A model generated the notes under the pieces. That model saw only the letters and a program-made list of their open reading frames with translations. It was not told the origin of the DNA and made no database searches. The position numbers and the translations under genes are program-made. Below, in pieces: positions 9,437 to 17,917 of a stretch of DNA of 54,106 bases. The first letter of the stretch is position 1, and each line of letters starts with the position of its first letter. The stretch is from assembly GCA_024640885.1 (NCBI GenBank), contig JAHEEC010000019.1, positions 1 through 54,106 of the forward strand, in the 5' to 3' direction. This DNA is from Bacteroidota bacterium (lineage in GTDB: Bacteria > Bacteroidota > Bacteroidia > Bacteroidales > GCA-2748055).

Positions 9437-9865
9437 CTAACTAATCTCGATCTGTTTTGGAGCCTTCTCCAGCACCTCTTCTTTCTTAGGAATGTGGATC
9501 GTAAGGATCCCTGCTTCGTGACCGGCCTTGATCTTGTCGGCATCCACTGTTTCGGGAAGCTGGAAACTTCTCTTAAAAGTGCTGTAGCTGAACTCCCTGC
9601 GCACGTAGTTTTTCTTTTCCTCATTCTTCTCTTCCTTCTGCTCAGAAGAAACCGTCAATACATTGTCTTCCAGGTTAATCCTGAAGTCATTCTTAGAGAG
9701 ACCGGGGGCGGCTACATCGATGGTAAACTCATTTTCCTGTTCGACCACATTTACAGCAGGCATTGTTCCATTGTTGGAACCAACCTGATAATTGGTGAAA
9801 AATGTGTCGTTGAAGAAATCATCCCAATAGGTGGGAACGTACCTTTTGTTAATTCTTGCTAACAT
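9437..9865 (-). CDS. Small heat shock protein, Hsp20/alpha-crystallin family
   Basis: 142 residues. Holdase chaperone that binds unfolding proteins without ATP. The alpha-crystallin domain spans about residues 35-135: NEFTIDVAAPGLSKNDFRINLEDNVLTVS, then SYSTFKRSFQLPETVDADKIKAGHEAGILTIHIPK, including the conserved GILTIHIPK strand. The N-terminal arm is short and aromatic (YVPTYWDDFFNDTFF). A textbook Shine-Dalgarno AGGAGG (9879-9874) sits 8 bases before the ATG, unusual for this phylum and suggesting strong translation. No TAnnTTTG element precedes it; instead there is a sigma-54-like signature. Confidence 0.95.
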   Translation of the reverse strand: MLARINKRYVPTYWDDFFNDTFFTNYQVGSNNGTMPAVNVVEQENEFTIDVAAPGLSKNDFRINLEDNVLTVSSEQKEEKNEEKKNYVRREFSYSTFKRSFQLPETVDADKIKAGHEAGILTIHIPKKEEVLEKAPKQIEIS

Positions 9866-9873
9866 TTCTTTAT

Positions 9874-9879
9874 CCTCCT
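9874..9879 (-). promoter_or_regulatory. Strong ribosome binding site of hsp20
   Basis: AGGAGG on the minus strand, 8 bases from the ATG at 9865. Most genes in this window lack such a full Shine-Dalgarno match, as is normal in Bacteroidetes, so this one stands out and supports the chosen start. Confidence 0.75.
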
Positions 9880-9939
9880 GTTATTTTTATGAATAATTGA
9901 TTTAACATCCGACCTTACCATTTCAAAGGACATGCCACC

Positions 9940-9954
9940 GCCAATTTAATGCCA
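9940..9954 (-). promoter_or_regulatory. Possible sigma-54 (-24/-12) promoter of hsp20
   Basis: Minus-strand TGGCATTAAATTGGC has GG and GC at the -24/-12 spacing of the sigma-54 consensus TGGCAC-N5-TTGC, with mismatches at two other positions. It would start transcription near 9928, about 60 bases before the hsp20 ATG. A perfect palindrome ATGCCATTATGGCAT (9949-9963) overlaps it, and an ACAAT-GCCAT-ATTGT inverted repeat lies at 9978-9992. A minus-strand TTTG with 19-base spacing to TAAATCAA is a weaker sigma-ABfr-type alternative. Confidence 0.35.
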
Positions 9955-10066
9955 TTATGGCATGCCGATCCACGTCAACAATGCCATATTGTCGTGTTTC
10001 TACTTGGGATCTTGACACTTCAGGATTTTTTATCCCTCGAAAGGCCAGGGATCAACCGGGGAGAGG

Positions 10067-11242
10067 CTAACGGGCAGCATCTACTGCCCGGGCGAGGCGA
10101 CCGATCCCTTCCCTGAGCACAGAGGCAGGTGTGGCAATGTTTAAACGCTGGTGATTTTCCCCGCCCGGACCAAACATCGGTCCGTCATTCAATCCGAGCC
10201 TGGCCTGATGGATCACAAATTCCTTCAGGTCCACCGCATTTTTTTCCATAAATGAGAAGTCAAGCCACGCCAGGTAGGTGGCCTCCATGGGTGAGATCAC
10301 GATCTCCGGGACCAGGGCTCCCAGCTCCTTTTTCAACAACAGATAATTCTGTTCCAGGTATCGCAGCAGTTGATCGACCCATTCATCCCCCATGGTGTAG
10401 GCCGCCTCCATGGCCACCTGGCCGAAAAGGCTTCCTCCGCCCACATGGACCACATCCAGGATCCGCTCATATTTTTTATATAGATCGGGATTGGTGATGA
10501 TCACCGCCGATGTATAGAGTCCGGCCAGGTTGAAAGTCTTGCTGGGCGCCATGCAGGTAATGGTCAGGTCGGCGATCTCCTTGCCCAGGGAGGCAAGCGG
10601 GATGTGCCTGGACCCGAAAAGGATCAGGTCGGAGTGCACCTCATCACTGATCACCAGAACACCATAATGCACGCACAGTGCTGCAATCCGTTCCAACTCC
10701 TCCCTGCTCCATACCCTCCCGACTGGGTTGTGGGGATGGCAAAGGAAGAACATTTTCACCCCTTTCCTGAACTGTTCTTCCAGGTGGTCAAAATCAATCT
10801 GATAGTGACCATTTTCTTCGCGCAGCTGATTGTATAACAATTCCCTGCCGTGGTTCGTGACCGCAGAAAAGAACGGGAAATAGACCGGGGGCTGGACAAC
10901 GATTTTATCCCCCGGATCAGTCATTCCCATGACACAGAGGTTGAGGGCCGGGACGATCCCCGGGCTAAAGTTGATCGTGTTTGCTTTGATCTCCCATCCA
11001 TGTCTCCGAAAAACCCATGCGGCAAGTGCCTCATAAACTCTCTTAGGCCGGTAAGTGTACCCGTAGATGGGATGCTCACTCCTCTTCCGGATGGCCTCCC
11101 TGATAAATCCGGCCACCTCAAAATCCATATCTGCCACCCACATGGGAAGCAGATCCTCCTTTCGGAAAATGGGACCGTTCAGATCATATTTTACACTGTC
11201 GGTGCCTTTCCGTTCAATTATTTTATCAAAATCGTATTGCAT
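10067..11242 (-). CDS. MalY/PatB-type PLP aminotransferase (cystathionine beta-lyase-like)
   Basis: 391 residues from the ATG at 11242, which sits just after a GGGGGAA stretch; an in-frame TTG at 11269 would overlap the upstream gene. Fold-type I PLP enzyme of the MalY/PatB group, which usually cleaves cystathionine or cysteine (C-S lyase). Visible: LPMWVADMDFEVAGFI near residue 35, the GYTYRPKRVYEAL substrate loop, HPHNPVGRVW, VISDEVHSDLI, and the PLP-lysine motif APSKTFNLAGL. It lies directly downstream of the thioesterase gene on the same strand and is probably co-transcribed. Confidence 0.93.
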   Translation of the reverse strand: MQYDFDKIIERKGTDSVKYDLNGPIFRKEDLLPMWVADMDFEVAGFIREAIRKRSEHPIYGYTYRPKRVYEALAAWVFRRHGWEIKANTINFSPGIVPALNLCVMGMTDPGDKIVVQPPVYFPFFSAVTNHGRELLYNQLREENGHYQIDFDHLEEQFRKGVKMFFLCHPHNPVGRVWSREELERIAALCVHYGVLVISDEVHSDLILFGSRHIPLASLGKEIADLTITCMAPSKTFNLAGLYTSAVIITNPDLYKKYERILDVVHVGGGSLFGQVAMEAAYTMGDEWVDQLLRYLEQNYLLLKKELGALVPEIVISPMEATYLAWLDFSFMEKNAVDLKEFVIHQARLGLNDGPMFGPGGENHQRLNIATPASVLREGIGRLARAVDAAR

Positions 11243-11265
11243 GCAGGTTCCCCCATTTTTTTTAA

Positions 11266-11757
11266 TCAATCCTTACGGGCAGGATAAAATGCCTCCTTCC
11301 CCGGAAAATGCATCTCCTTTTCCGCCTTGATCCGCGGGAGCACGAAATACTCAACCAGGGCTTCCGAACACGGTATGCCTGAACCATCTATCAGCGTAAC
11401 TTCGATGAAAGCAATGCTCCTCTTTTGTTCTGAAAGCTTCGCCCTGAGGGTTACAGCACCATTGGAAATCCTGACCGGTTTCCGGTACCGCGTCTTCATT
11501 GCATAGGTAACACCTGCGGTATCCAGTTTCATAAATACTACCCAGCTGGCGATCTCATCCATCATTGTGGCCTGGATCCCCCCGTGCAGAATATCATGAA
11601 ATCCCTGGTAATTGCCACCCGGGGTCCATGTGCTTACAATCTCCTCTCCCTGTTCATGAAATTCCATTCTCAATCCCAGGGGATTCGTGGGACTGCAACC
11701 GAAGCAGTTGTATTCTTTATATTCCGAATATGGATTCCTGAGCTTTATCATATCCAT
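11266..11757 (-). CDS. PaaI-type hotdog thioesterase
   Basis: About 163 residues; ATGs at 11757 and 11751 both fit. The family is the hotdog-fold acyl-CoA thioesterases. Motifs: YNCFGCSPTNPLGLRMEF near the N-terminus, then the hotdog helix HDILHGGIQATMMDEIASWVVF with the catalytic-type HGG and Asp/Glu, then YRKPVRISNGAVTLRAKL strands. The substrate acyl-CoA is unknown. It shares a 50-base divergent promoter region with rsmA. Confidence 0.88.
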   Translation of the reverse strand: MDMIKLRNPYSEYKEYNCFGCSPTNPLGLRMEFHEQGEEIVSTWTPGGNYQGFHDILHGGIQATMMDEIASWVVFMKLDTAGVTYAMKTRYRKPVRISNGAVTLRAKLSEQKRSIAFIEVTLIDGSGIPCSEALVEYFVLPRIKAEKEMHFPGKEAFYPARKD

Positions 11758-11772
11758 CCTTTGGTTTGGCAC

Positions 11773-11780
11773 CAAAAATA
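11773..11780 (-). promoter_or_regulatory. -7 element for the thioesterase-malY operon
   Basis: Minus-strand TATTTTTG matches TAnnTTTG exactly, 15 bases before the ATG at 11757. It lies back to back with the rsmA element at 11793-11800, so both promoters occupy one 50-base gap. Confidence 0.5.
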
Positions 11781-11792
11781 CCTAAATCCTTT

Positions 11793-11800
11793 TAACTTTG
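11793..11800 (+). promoter_or_regulatory. -7 element for rsmA, implying a leaderless mRNA
   Basis: TAACTTTG matches TAnnTTTG exactly and ends 7 bases before the rsmA ATG at 11808. With transcription starting about 5-8 bases after the element, the mRNA would begin at or next to the start codon. A TTTG lies at 11765-11768, 24 bases upstream, longer than the usual spacing. Confidence 0.5.
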
Positions 11801-11807
11801 GATAATT

Positions 11808-12596
11808 ATGGTTCGCCCAAAAAAATATCTGGGTCAGCACTTCCTGACCGATCCCGCCATTGCAGGCCGCATTGTGGGAGCCCTGGATTGCTCTCCCGGT
11901 GATACGGTTATTGAGGTTGGGCCGGGGACAGGGATCCTGACCGCTCATTTGCTGGAAAGGGATATTCATTTGCTGCCTGTGGAGGTTGATCCCGAAGCGG
12001 CACAGCACCTGAAGCAAAAATGGCCCGTCCTGGAAGAGATGCTCATAGAAGGTGATTTCCTGAAATTAAATATCGATGCTTTTATCCACGGACCCTTCCA
12101 TGTGATTGGCAATCTGCCCTACAATATCTCCAGCCAGATTCTCTTCAGGGTTCTTGAATACAGGGATCGGATTCCGTCGGTGGTTTGCATGGTCCAGAAA
12201 GAGGTAGCCGACCGGATTGCATCCCCGCCGGGTTCAAGGGAGTATGGCATCCTGAGTGTATTGCTGCAGGCCTATTTTGATGTTCAAAACCTCTTTACCG
12301 TAAAACCTGGTTCCTTTTTCCCGCCGCCAAAAGTCACCTCCGGTGTGCTCAGGCTCAAACGAAACAAGACGCTGCATCTTTCCTGTGACGAAAAATTATT
12401 TATCCGGGTTGTGAAGGGTACCTTTAACCAACGCAGGAAAATGATCAGGAACTCCTTAAAAGCTATTTTGCCACATTTGGACATTGATGATGAGATCCTG
12501 TCGAAACGTCCTGAACAACTGGACGTTTCGGAATTCGTAAAATTGACTGGATATATTGAATCCAAAATGGAAGAAAGCAATCTGGGGAAACTTTAA
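11808..12596 (+). CDS. rsmA: 16S rRNA (adenine1518/1519-N6,N6)-dimethyltransferase
   Basis: 262 residues. Dimethylates two adjacent adenines in helix 45 of 16S rRNA during 30S maturation. The N-terminus KKYLGQHFLTDPAIAGRIV is the family signature and fixes the start at 11808. SAM motif VIEVGPGTGILTAHLL at about 41-56 and catalytic IGNLPYNISSQIL at about 102-114 are intact; the C-terminal domain has the usual FFPPPKVTSGVLRL. mgtE follows after 6 bases, so the two are likely co-transcribed. Confidence 0.97.
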   Translation: MVRPKKYLGQHFLTDPAIAGRIVGALDCSPGDTVIEVGPGTGILTAHLLERDIHLLPVEVDPEAAQHLKQKWPVLEEMLIEGDFLKLNIDAFIHGPFHVIGNLPYNISSQILFRVLEYRDRIPSVVCMVQKEVADRIASPPGSREYGILSVLLQAYFDVQNLFTVKPGSFFPPPKVTSGVLRLKRNKTLHLSCDEKLFIRVVKGTFNQRRKMIRNSLKAILPHLDIDDEILSKRPEQLDVSEFVKLTGYIESKMEESNLGKL

Positions 12597-12602
12597 AACC
12601 AC

Positions 12603-13970
12603 ATGGCCATGAACACCGAACTGACCCGTGAATATGTAAATGAACTGAGATCCATTATCGAGCTCAGGGATGACAAAGCGGCTCTGGAGAAAATGGAATC
12701 CCTGCATCCTGCCGATATTGCAGAGATATATGAAAACCTCTCTGTGGAGGAGGCCACATACCTCTATTTGCTGCTTGATCCTGAAAAGGCCTCAGATGTG
12801 CTGGTGGAGCTAGAGGAAGATGACCGCGAAAGTTTCCTGGATGCGCTTCCATCCCATGTGATTGCAAGTCAGTTCATTGACCACATGGATTCCGATGACG
12901 CAGCCGACGTGATCGGTGACCTTACCGAAGAGAAGAAGCAGGAAGTTTTACTGCATATCGACGATGTGGAACAGGCAGGGGACATTGTCGACCTGCTCAA
13001 GTATGATGAAGATACTGCGGGTGGTCTCATGGCCAAGGAATTGATCAGGGTCAATGAAAATTGGGGAGTGGCCACCTGCATAAGGGAAATGAGGAAGCAG
13101 GCGGAGGAGCTTGACGAGATTTATTACATCTATGTGGTCAGTGATGAGAATATCTTGCTGGGCATCCTTTCCCTCAAGGCCCTGCTGCTTGCCAGTGCTT
13201 CAACCAAGGTCAGGGATATTTTCGATGGAGTGGTGAGATCGGTCAAGACCGACACCCCGTCCGAGGAGGTGGCCCAGATCATGGAAAAATATGACCTCAT
13301 CGTACTGCCGGTGACCGATTCCATTGGCAGGCTCATGGGGAGGATCACAATTGATGATGTGGTGGATGTGATCCGGGATGAAGCAGAAAAGGATTATCAG
13401 CTGGCCTCTGGTATTACTGCGGATGTGGAGACCACCGATTCACCGGGCAGGCTATCCAGGGCGCGCCTTCCCTGGCTCATTATCGGGTTGTTGGGAGGGA
13501 TCGTGGTGGCGGCGGTCATAGGGCGTTTTGAAGAGGATATCAAGATCAATCCTGAAATGGCATTTTTTATCCCCCTGATCGCTGCCATGGCAGGCAATGT
13601 GGGGATCCAGTCTTCAGCGATTATCGTCCAGGGCATTGCCAGCAACAGCCTGGGCCTGGAGAGCACTTTCCAGAAACTCATCAAGGAATTGCTGGTGGCA
13701 CTTCTTAACGGGCTTATCCTTGCAGGCCTCCTGTTCCTTTATAATTTCTTCATCAGCAAGAACCTCGCGCTCACTTTTACGGTCAGCCTCTCGCTTTTTA
13801 TTGTGATTATCTTTGCTGCTTTCTTCGGAACCCTGATCCCCCTTGTGCTGAACAGGATGAAATTTGATCCTGCCCTGGCCACGGGGCCCTTTATCACTAC
13901 CATGAATGACATCATGGGGCTTTTCATCTATTTCCTCATGGGGAGGATCCTCTACGAAGTATTTATTTGA
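12603..13970 (+). CDS. mgtE: Magnesium transporter MgtE
   Basis: 455 residues. Inner-membrane Mg2+ channel/transporter gated by cytosolic Mg2+. N-terminal superhelical domain (residues about 1-130, LHPADIAEIYENLSVEEA), then paired CBS domains (about 135-260) rich in Asp/Glu for Mg2+ sensing, a connecting helix, and five membrane helices from about 290 to the end. The pore segment includes AAMAGNVGIQSSAIIVQGI and TGPFITTMNDIMGLFIYF, where the conserved Asp coordinates Mg2+. ATGs at 12603 and 12609 are both possible. It ends 11 bases from a convergent permease gene. Confidence 0.96.
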   Translation: MAMNTELTREYVNELRSIIELRDDKAALEKMESLHPADIAEIYENLSVEEATYLYLLLDPEKASDVLVELEEDDRESFLDALPSHVIASQFIDHMDSDDAADVIGDLTEEKKQEVLLHIDDVEQAGDIVDLLKYDEDTAGGLMAKELIRVNENWGVATCIREMRKQAEELDEIYYIYVVSDENILLGILSLKALLLASASTKVRDIFDGVVRSVKTDTPSEEVAQIMEKYDLIVLPVTDSIGRLMGRITIDDVVDVIRDEAEKDYQLASGITADVETTDSPGRLSRARLPWLIIGLLGGIVVAAVIGRFEEDIKINPEMAFFIPLIAAMAGNVGIQSSAIIVQGIASNSLGLESTFQKLIKELLVALLNGLILAGLLFLYNFFISKNLALTFTVSLSLFIVIIFAAFFGTLIPLVLNRMKFDPALATGPFITTMNDIMGLFIYFLMGRILYEVFI

Positions 13971-13981
13971 TTGTACGGCCC

Positions 13982-15238
13982 TTAAAATGCGGTATTGATA
14001 GCCACCACCGGATTCATTCTGGCCCCCTGCCATGCGGGGAAAATGCCACTGATCAGACCTATCGCGCTGGATATACCAATACCCAGCAAGATGTTGTTCA
14101 GGGTCAGGTAGACCGAAAAGTTCCCGGATAGATTGATGACCATGGCCCCCAGGAAGACAATAAACAATCCGATAATGCCTCCGGCAACGGAAAGCATCAC
14201 AGATTCGAAAAGGAACTGGAACAGTATAAAATATCGCTTTGCACCGAGCGCTTTCTGAATGCCGATAATATGGGTGCGCTCCTTGACTGAAACGAACATG
14301 ATGTTTGCGATCCCGAATCCCCCCACGATGATAGAGAAGATCCCGATAAAGAAACCTGCGATCTTCAGCACGGCAAATAACTGGTCCAGCTGGTTGTTGA
14401 TAATGCTGGTCTGGTTCAGTGCAAAATTGTCTTCCTCGGAAGGTTTCAGCCTCCGGTATGAACGCATCAGGTGTTCCACTTCATAGGAAAGTTCCCTGAC
14501 GGTGACATCCGGCCTGGCCTTGATCCAGATTTCGGGACCGGACATTTCGCTCCGGATGTCGATAAAACCTTTATAGTAATTCAAGGGAACGATGGCCAGT
14601 TCATCAAGGATAAAGGCATCAAAGGTGCCCTTGCCCTCCTTTTCGATCACCCCGATCACCATCACCTTCCTTCCCAACATTTCAATGGATTTTCCGATTG
14701 GATCCGCACCCTGGAAAAGTTCACTTGCCACTTTGCTCCCAATGACAGCCACGTTTCTCCCCGCATTGCCCTCCATGGGGGTAAAATACCTTCCTTTTTC
14801 CAGTTCGAAGGAGCGGATTTCCTGGAACCCGTCTGAAACCCCGAAAACAGCCGCTCCATCCATGCTGTTGTTTCCATATTCGATCCTTCTTCCCACCGCC
14901 GAAACAAAACAAACCCCGGAAGAATTCCGGCTCTTGTCTTTCAGGTATTCAAACTCATCAAGGGAAGGGAGGGGCCTGTTCATGTACTTCCACCAGGCGT
15001 ACTCCTCGCCCTCTTCAGGGGCCCAGGGCCATTTATTGAAATAGATAATATCGCTGCCCAGGCTGTTGACACTCTCCCGGATGTTGGCCTCAAGGGAATC
15101 CACGATGGTGAATACAGCAATGATGGCAAAGATCCCGATGGTAATTCCAAGCAACGATAACATGGCCCGCAACCGGTTCACCATAACTGCCTGTACAGCC
15201 ATGATCAGACTCTCCCAAATTAACCGAATGATAACCAT
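13982..15238 (-). CDS. ABC transporter permease, MacB/FtsX type
   Basis: 418 residues. Four membrane helices in the MacB arrangement: one near the N-terminus (MLSLLGITIGIFAIIAVFTIV), a periplasmic MacB-PCD domain of about 240 residues, then three at the C-terminus including FFIGIFSIIVGGFGIANIMFVSVKERTHIIGIQKALGAKR, the family signature loop. Such permeases work with an ATPase and often a membrane-fusion protein to export peptides, lipoproteins or macrolides; neither partner gene is adjacent here. Divergent from purH. Confidence 0.93.
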   Translation of the reverse strand: MVIIRLIWESLIMAVQAVMVNRLRAMLSLLGITIGIFAIIAVFTIVDSLEANIRESVNSLGSDIIYFNKWPWAPEEGEEYAWWKYMNRPLPSLDEFEYLKDKSRNSSGVCFVSAVGRRIEYGNNSMDGAAVFGVSDGFQEIRSFELEKGRYFTPMEGNAGRNVAVIGSKVASELFQGADPIGKSIEMLGRKVMVIGVIEKEGKGTFDAFILDELAIVPLNYYKGFIDIRSEMSGPEIWIKARPDVTVRELSYEVEHLMRSYRRLKPSEEDNFALNQTSIINNQLDQLFAVLKIAGFFIGIFSIIVGGFGIANIMFVSVKERTHIIGIQKALGAKRYFILFQFLFESVMLSVAGGIIGLFIVFLGAMVINLSGNFSVYLTLNNILLGIGISSAIGLISGIFPAWQGARMNPVVAINTAF

Positions 15239-15287
15239 TAATAAATTGTTGCCTTTCCGTTTCGTAATGTCACCGGAAACTGTTTCT

Positions 15288-15318
15288 TTTGCAAAGAAAG
15301 TTAAAATTAGTAAGAACT
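15288..15318 (+). promoter_or_regulatory. Weak candidate promoter of purH
   Basis: TTTG at 15288-15291 is followed after exactly 19 bases by TAAGAACT (15311-15318). Spacing and the -33 element fit the Bacteroidetes promoter, but the -7 half matches only TA of TAnnTTTG. The leader before the ATG at 15333 would be very short. Confidence 0.25.
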
Positions 15319-15332
15319 ATCCACAAAAACCA

Positions 15333-16856
15333 ATGGCCTCCCAGAAACAAATTTCCAGCGCCCTCGTTTCGGTATATGCAAAGGAGGGGCTCCTCGCGGT
15401 TGTAGAGAAGCTCCATGACCTGGGCATCACCATTTACTCAACCGGAGGGACCTGGAAATTCATCCATGAAAATGGGATCCCGGTCAAAAGCGTGGAAGAT
15501 CTCACCTCCTACCCGTCCATTCTTGGCGGCCGGGTAAAAACTCTGCATCCAAAGGTTTTCGGAGGGATCCTTGCAAGGCGGACTAACCAGGATGACCTGG
15601 CCCAACTGGCCGATTACAAGATCCCCCAGATCGATCTCGTGATCGTGGACCTCTATCCCTTTGAAGATACCGTGAGGTCGGGGGCCCCCGATCAGGAGAT
15701 TATTGAAAAGATCGATATCGGGGGGATTTCCCTTATCCGTGCAGCGGCAAAAAATTATGAGGATGTACTGGTGGTAGCTTCCCGCGACAGCTACGGATCC
15801 CTCCTCTCCATCCTGGAATCAGGAAATGGGAAGACCTCGCTGGAGGAAAGAAGGGAATTCGCCACCATGGCATTTAATGTGTCCTCTCACTATGATTCGG
15901 AAATATTCAAATATTTTGATGGGGATAGAAAAAGTGCCCTGAAGGTGAGCGAGAAAAAATCTGCAAAACTCAGGTACGGCGAGAATCCCCACCAGGAAGG
16001 GATCTTTTATGGGAATCTGGATGAACTTTTTGAACAGATTCACGGGAAGGAGATCTCTTACAACAACCTTCTGGATATTGATGCCGCAGTTGGCCTGATC
16101 AATGAATTTGAAGAGACCACCTTTGCAATACTCAAGCATAACAATGCCTGCGGACTTGCCAGCAGGGATATCCTGGTGGACGCCTGGAACGCTGCGCTTG
16201 CAGGGGACCCGGTCTCAGCCTTCGGCGGGGTTTTAATTTCCAACAGGCCCATCGATATGGAAACGGCCCGTGAGATGAATAAGATATTCTTCGAAGTGGT
16301 CATTGCGCCTGGATACGAGGAAGGCGCCCTTGAGGAACTGAAACAGAAAAAAAACCGGATCATACTGAAACAGAAGGAGCACAGGATGAGTGGAAGGATC
16401 ATTCGCACCATCCTTAATGGAGTGATCCTGCAGGAGAGGGATCTCTCCACCGAAACAGAAGCCGGAATGAAAACTGTGACCACCCGGGGTATATCCTCCG
16501 AAGAGATGGCCGATCTGATTTTTGCGAACAAGATCGTAAAACATACAAAATCCAACGCCATCGTACTGGCCAGGGGCAAACAACTTATTGCTTCGGGCGT
16601 GGGCCAAACCTCCAGGGTGGATGCCCTGAAGCAGAGCATTGAAAAAGCCGGACAATTTGAATTTGACCTGGAAGGTGCTGTAATGGCTTCCGATGCATTT
16701 TTCCCCTTTGCGGACAGCGTGGAAATTGCAGGAAAAGCGGGGATCATTGCCGTGGTCCAGCCCGGAGGGTCGGTACGTGACCAGGAATCGGTGGATTATT
16801 GTAATGAACACGGCATGGCAATGGTATTTACCGGCGTCAGACATTTTAAGCATTGA
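15333..16856 (+). CDS. purH: Bifunctional AICAR formyltransferase / IMP cyclohydrolase
   Basis: 507 residues from the ATG at 15333 (MASQKQISSALVSVYAKEG); in-frame upstream starts run back into the divergent permease gene and encode no family sequence. It performs the last two steps of de novo IMP synthesis. The N-terminal MGS-like cyclohydrolase domain (about 1-150) has YSTGGTWKFIHENGIPV and SILGGRVKTLHPKVFGGILARR; the formyltransferase domain has KLRYGENPHQEG (near 210), ILKHNNACGLASRD and AFGGVLISNRPID. It heads the rod-shape gene cluster, an arrangement common in Bacteroidetes. Confidence 0.97.
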   Translation: MASQKQISSALVSVYAKEGLLAVVEKLHDLGITIYSTGGTWKFIHENGIPVKSVEDLTSYPSILGGRVKTLHPKVFGGILARRTNQDDLAQLADYKIPQIDLVIVDLYPFEDTVRSGAPDQEIIEKIDIGGISLIRAAAKNYEDVLVVASRDSYGSLLSILESGNGKTSLEERREFATMAFNVSSHYDSEIFKYFDGDRKSALKVSEKKSAKLRYGENPHQEGIFYGNLDELFEQIHGKEISYNNLLDIDAAVGLINEFEETTFAILKHNNACGLASRDILVDAWNAALAGDPVSAFGGVLISNRPIDMETAREMNKIFFEVVIAPGYEEGALEELKQKKNRIILKQKEHRMSGRIIRTILNGVILQERDLSTETEAGMKTVTTRGISSEEMADLIFANKIVKHTKSNAIVLARGKQLIASGVGQTSRVDALKQSIEKAGQFEFDLEGAVMASDAFFPFADSVEIAGKAGIIAVVQPGGSVRDQESVDYCNEHGMAMVFTGVRHFKH

Positions 16857-16876
16857 CAATTTAATACTTGAATCAA

Positions 16877-17896
16877 ATGGGATTGTTTTCATTCCAGCAG
16901 GAACTGGCCATTGACCTGGGCACTGCAAACACCATCATTATTCACAATGATAAGGTTGTGGTTAATGAACCTTCAATTGTGGCCATTGACCAACATACGG
17001 GGAAACTGATAGCGATTGGTGAGAAAGCCAGGCAAATGCACGGGAAAACCCACGAGGACATTAAGACAATCAGGCCGTTGAGGGATGGTGTAATTGCCGA
17101 TTTCCAGGCTGCAGAACTGATGATCAGGGGAATGATCAAGATGATCAACACCAAGAAGAGACTCTTTACCCCTTCGCTGAAGATGGTCGTATGCATTCCT
17201 TCGGGCAGCACTGAAGTGGAGCGCCGTGCCGTCAGGGATTCATCGGAACATGCGGGGGGCCGGGATGTGTATATGATATTTGAACCCATGGCTGCAGCCA
17301 TTGGCATCGGGCTTGATGTGGAGGCTCCGGACGGTTGCATGGTGGTGGACATCGGGGGCGGAACCACCGAGATCGCAGTGATTGCGCTTGGCGGAATCGT
17401 CTGCAATCAGTCCATCCGTGTGGCTGGTGACGGATTCACCAGTGATATACAGACCTACATGAGACATCAGCACAATATCAAGATCGGGGAACGCACTGCA
17501 GAAGAGATCAAGATCCAGGTGGGTTCGGCACTTCCCGAGCTGGATGACCCTCCCCAGGATTTTTATGTGAGGGGTCCCAACCTGATGACCGCCCTTCCCA
17601 TTGAAATCCCTATCTCTTACCAGGAAATCGGGCACTGTCTCGATAAATCAATTTCGAAAATTGAGACCGCAATTCTTTCGGTGCTGGAACAGACCCCTCC
17701 GGAACTTTATGCCGACATCGTTTCCAAGGGAATCTACCTCGCGGGTGGCGGTGCCTTGCTAAGGGGGCTTGACAGAAGGCTGGCAGAGAAGATCTCCATT
17801 CCATTCCTGATTGCGGAAGATCCACTGCAGGCAGTAGCACGGGGAACAGGGATTGCGCTCAGGAATGTGGACAAGTACCCTTTTCTCATGCGTTAG
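16877..17896 (+). CDS. mreB: Rod-shape determining protein MreB
   Basis: 339 residues from the ATG at 16877; an in-frame TTG at 16868 is a weaker alternative. Actin-like ATPase forming membrane-bound filaments that guide lateral wall synthesis. Motifs: N-terminal amphipathic MGLFSFQQELAIDLGTANT with the phosphate-1 loop, IRPLRDGVIADF, VVDIGGGTTEIAVIALGG (phosphate 2) and GIYLAGGGALLRGLDRRL (adenosine). It follows purH by 20 bases and begins a run of five closely spaced cell-shape genes. Confidence 0.97.
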   Translation: MGLFSFQQELAIDLGTANTIIIHNDKVVVNEPSIVAIDQHTGKLIAIGEKARQMHGKTHEDIKTIRPLRDGVIADFQAAELMIRGMIKMINTKKRLFTPSLKMVVCIPSGSTEVERRAVRDSSEHAGGRDVYMIFEPMAAAIGIGLDVEAPDGCMVVDIGGGTTEIAVIALGGIVCNQSIRVAGDGFTSDIQTYMRHQHNIKIGERTAEEIKIQVGSALPELDDPPQDFYVRGPNLMTALPIEIPISYQEIGHCLDKSISKIETAILSVLEQTPPELYADIVSKGIYLAGGGALLRGLDRRLAEKISIPFLIAEDPLQAVARGTGIALRNVDKYPFLMR

Positions 17897-17917
17897 GACC
17901 GGGTTCTAAGATAAATT

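Noticed and set aside
16058..16928. Two long antisense frames (229 and 231 codons) over purH
   Set aside because: Both sit opposite conserved AICAR formyltransferase sequence and have no signal peptide, motif or promoter.
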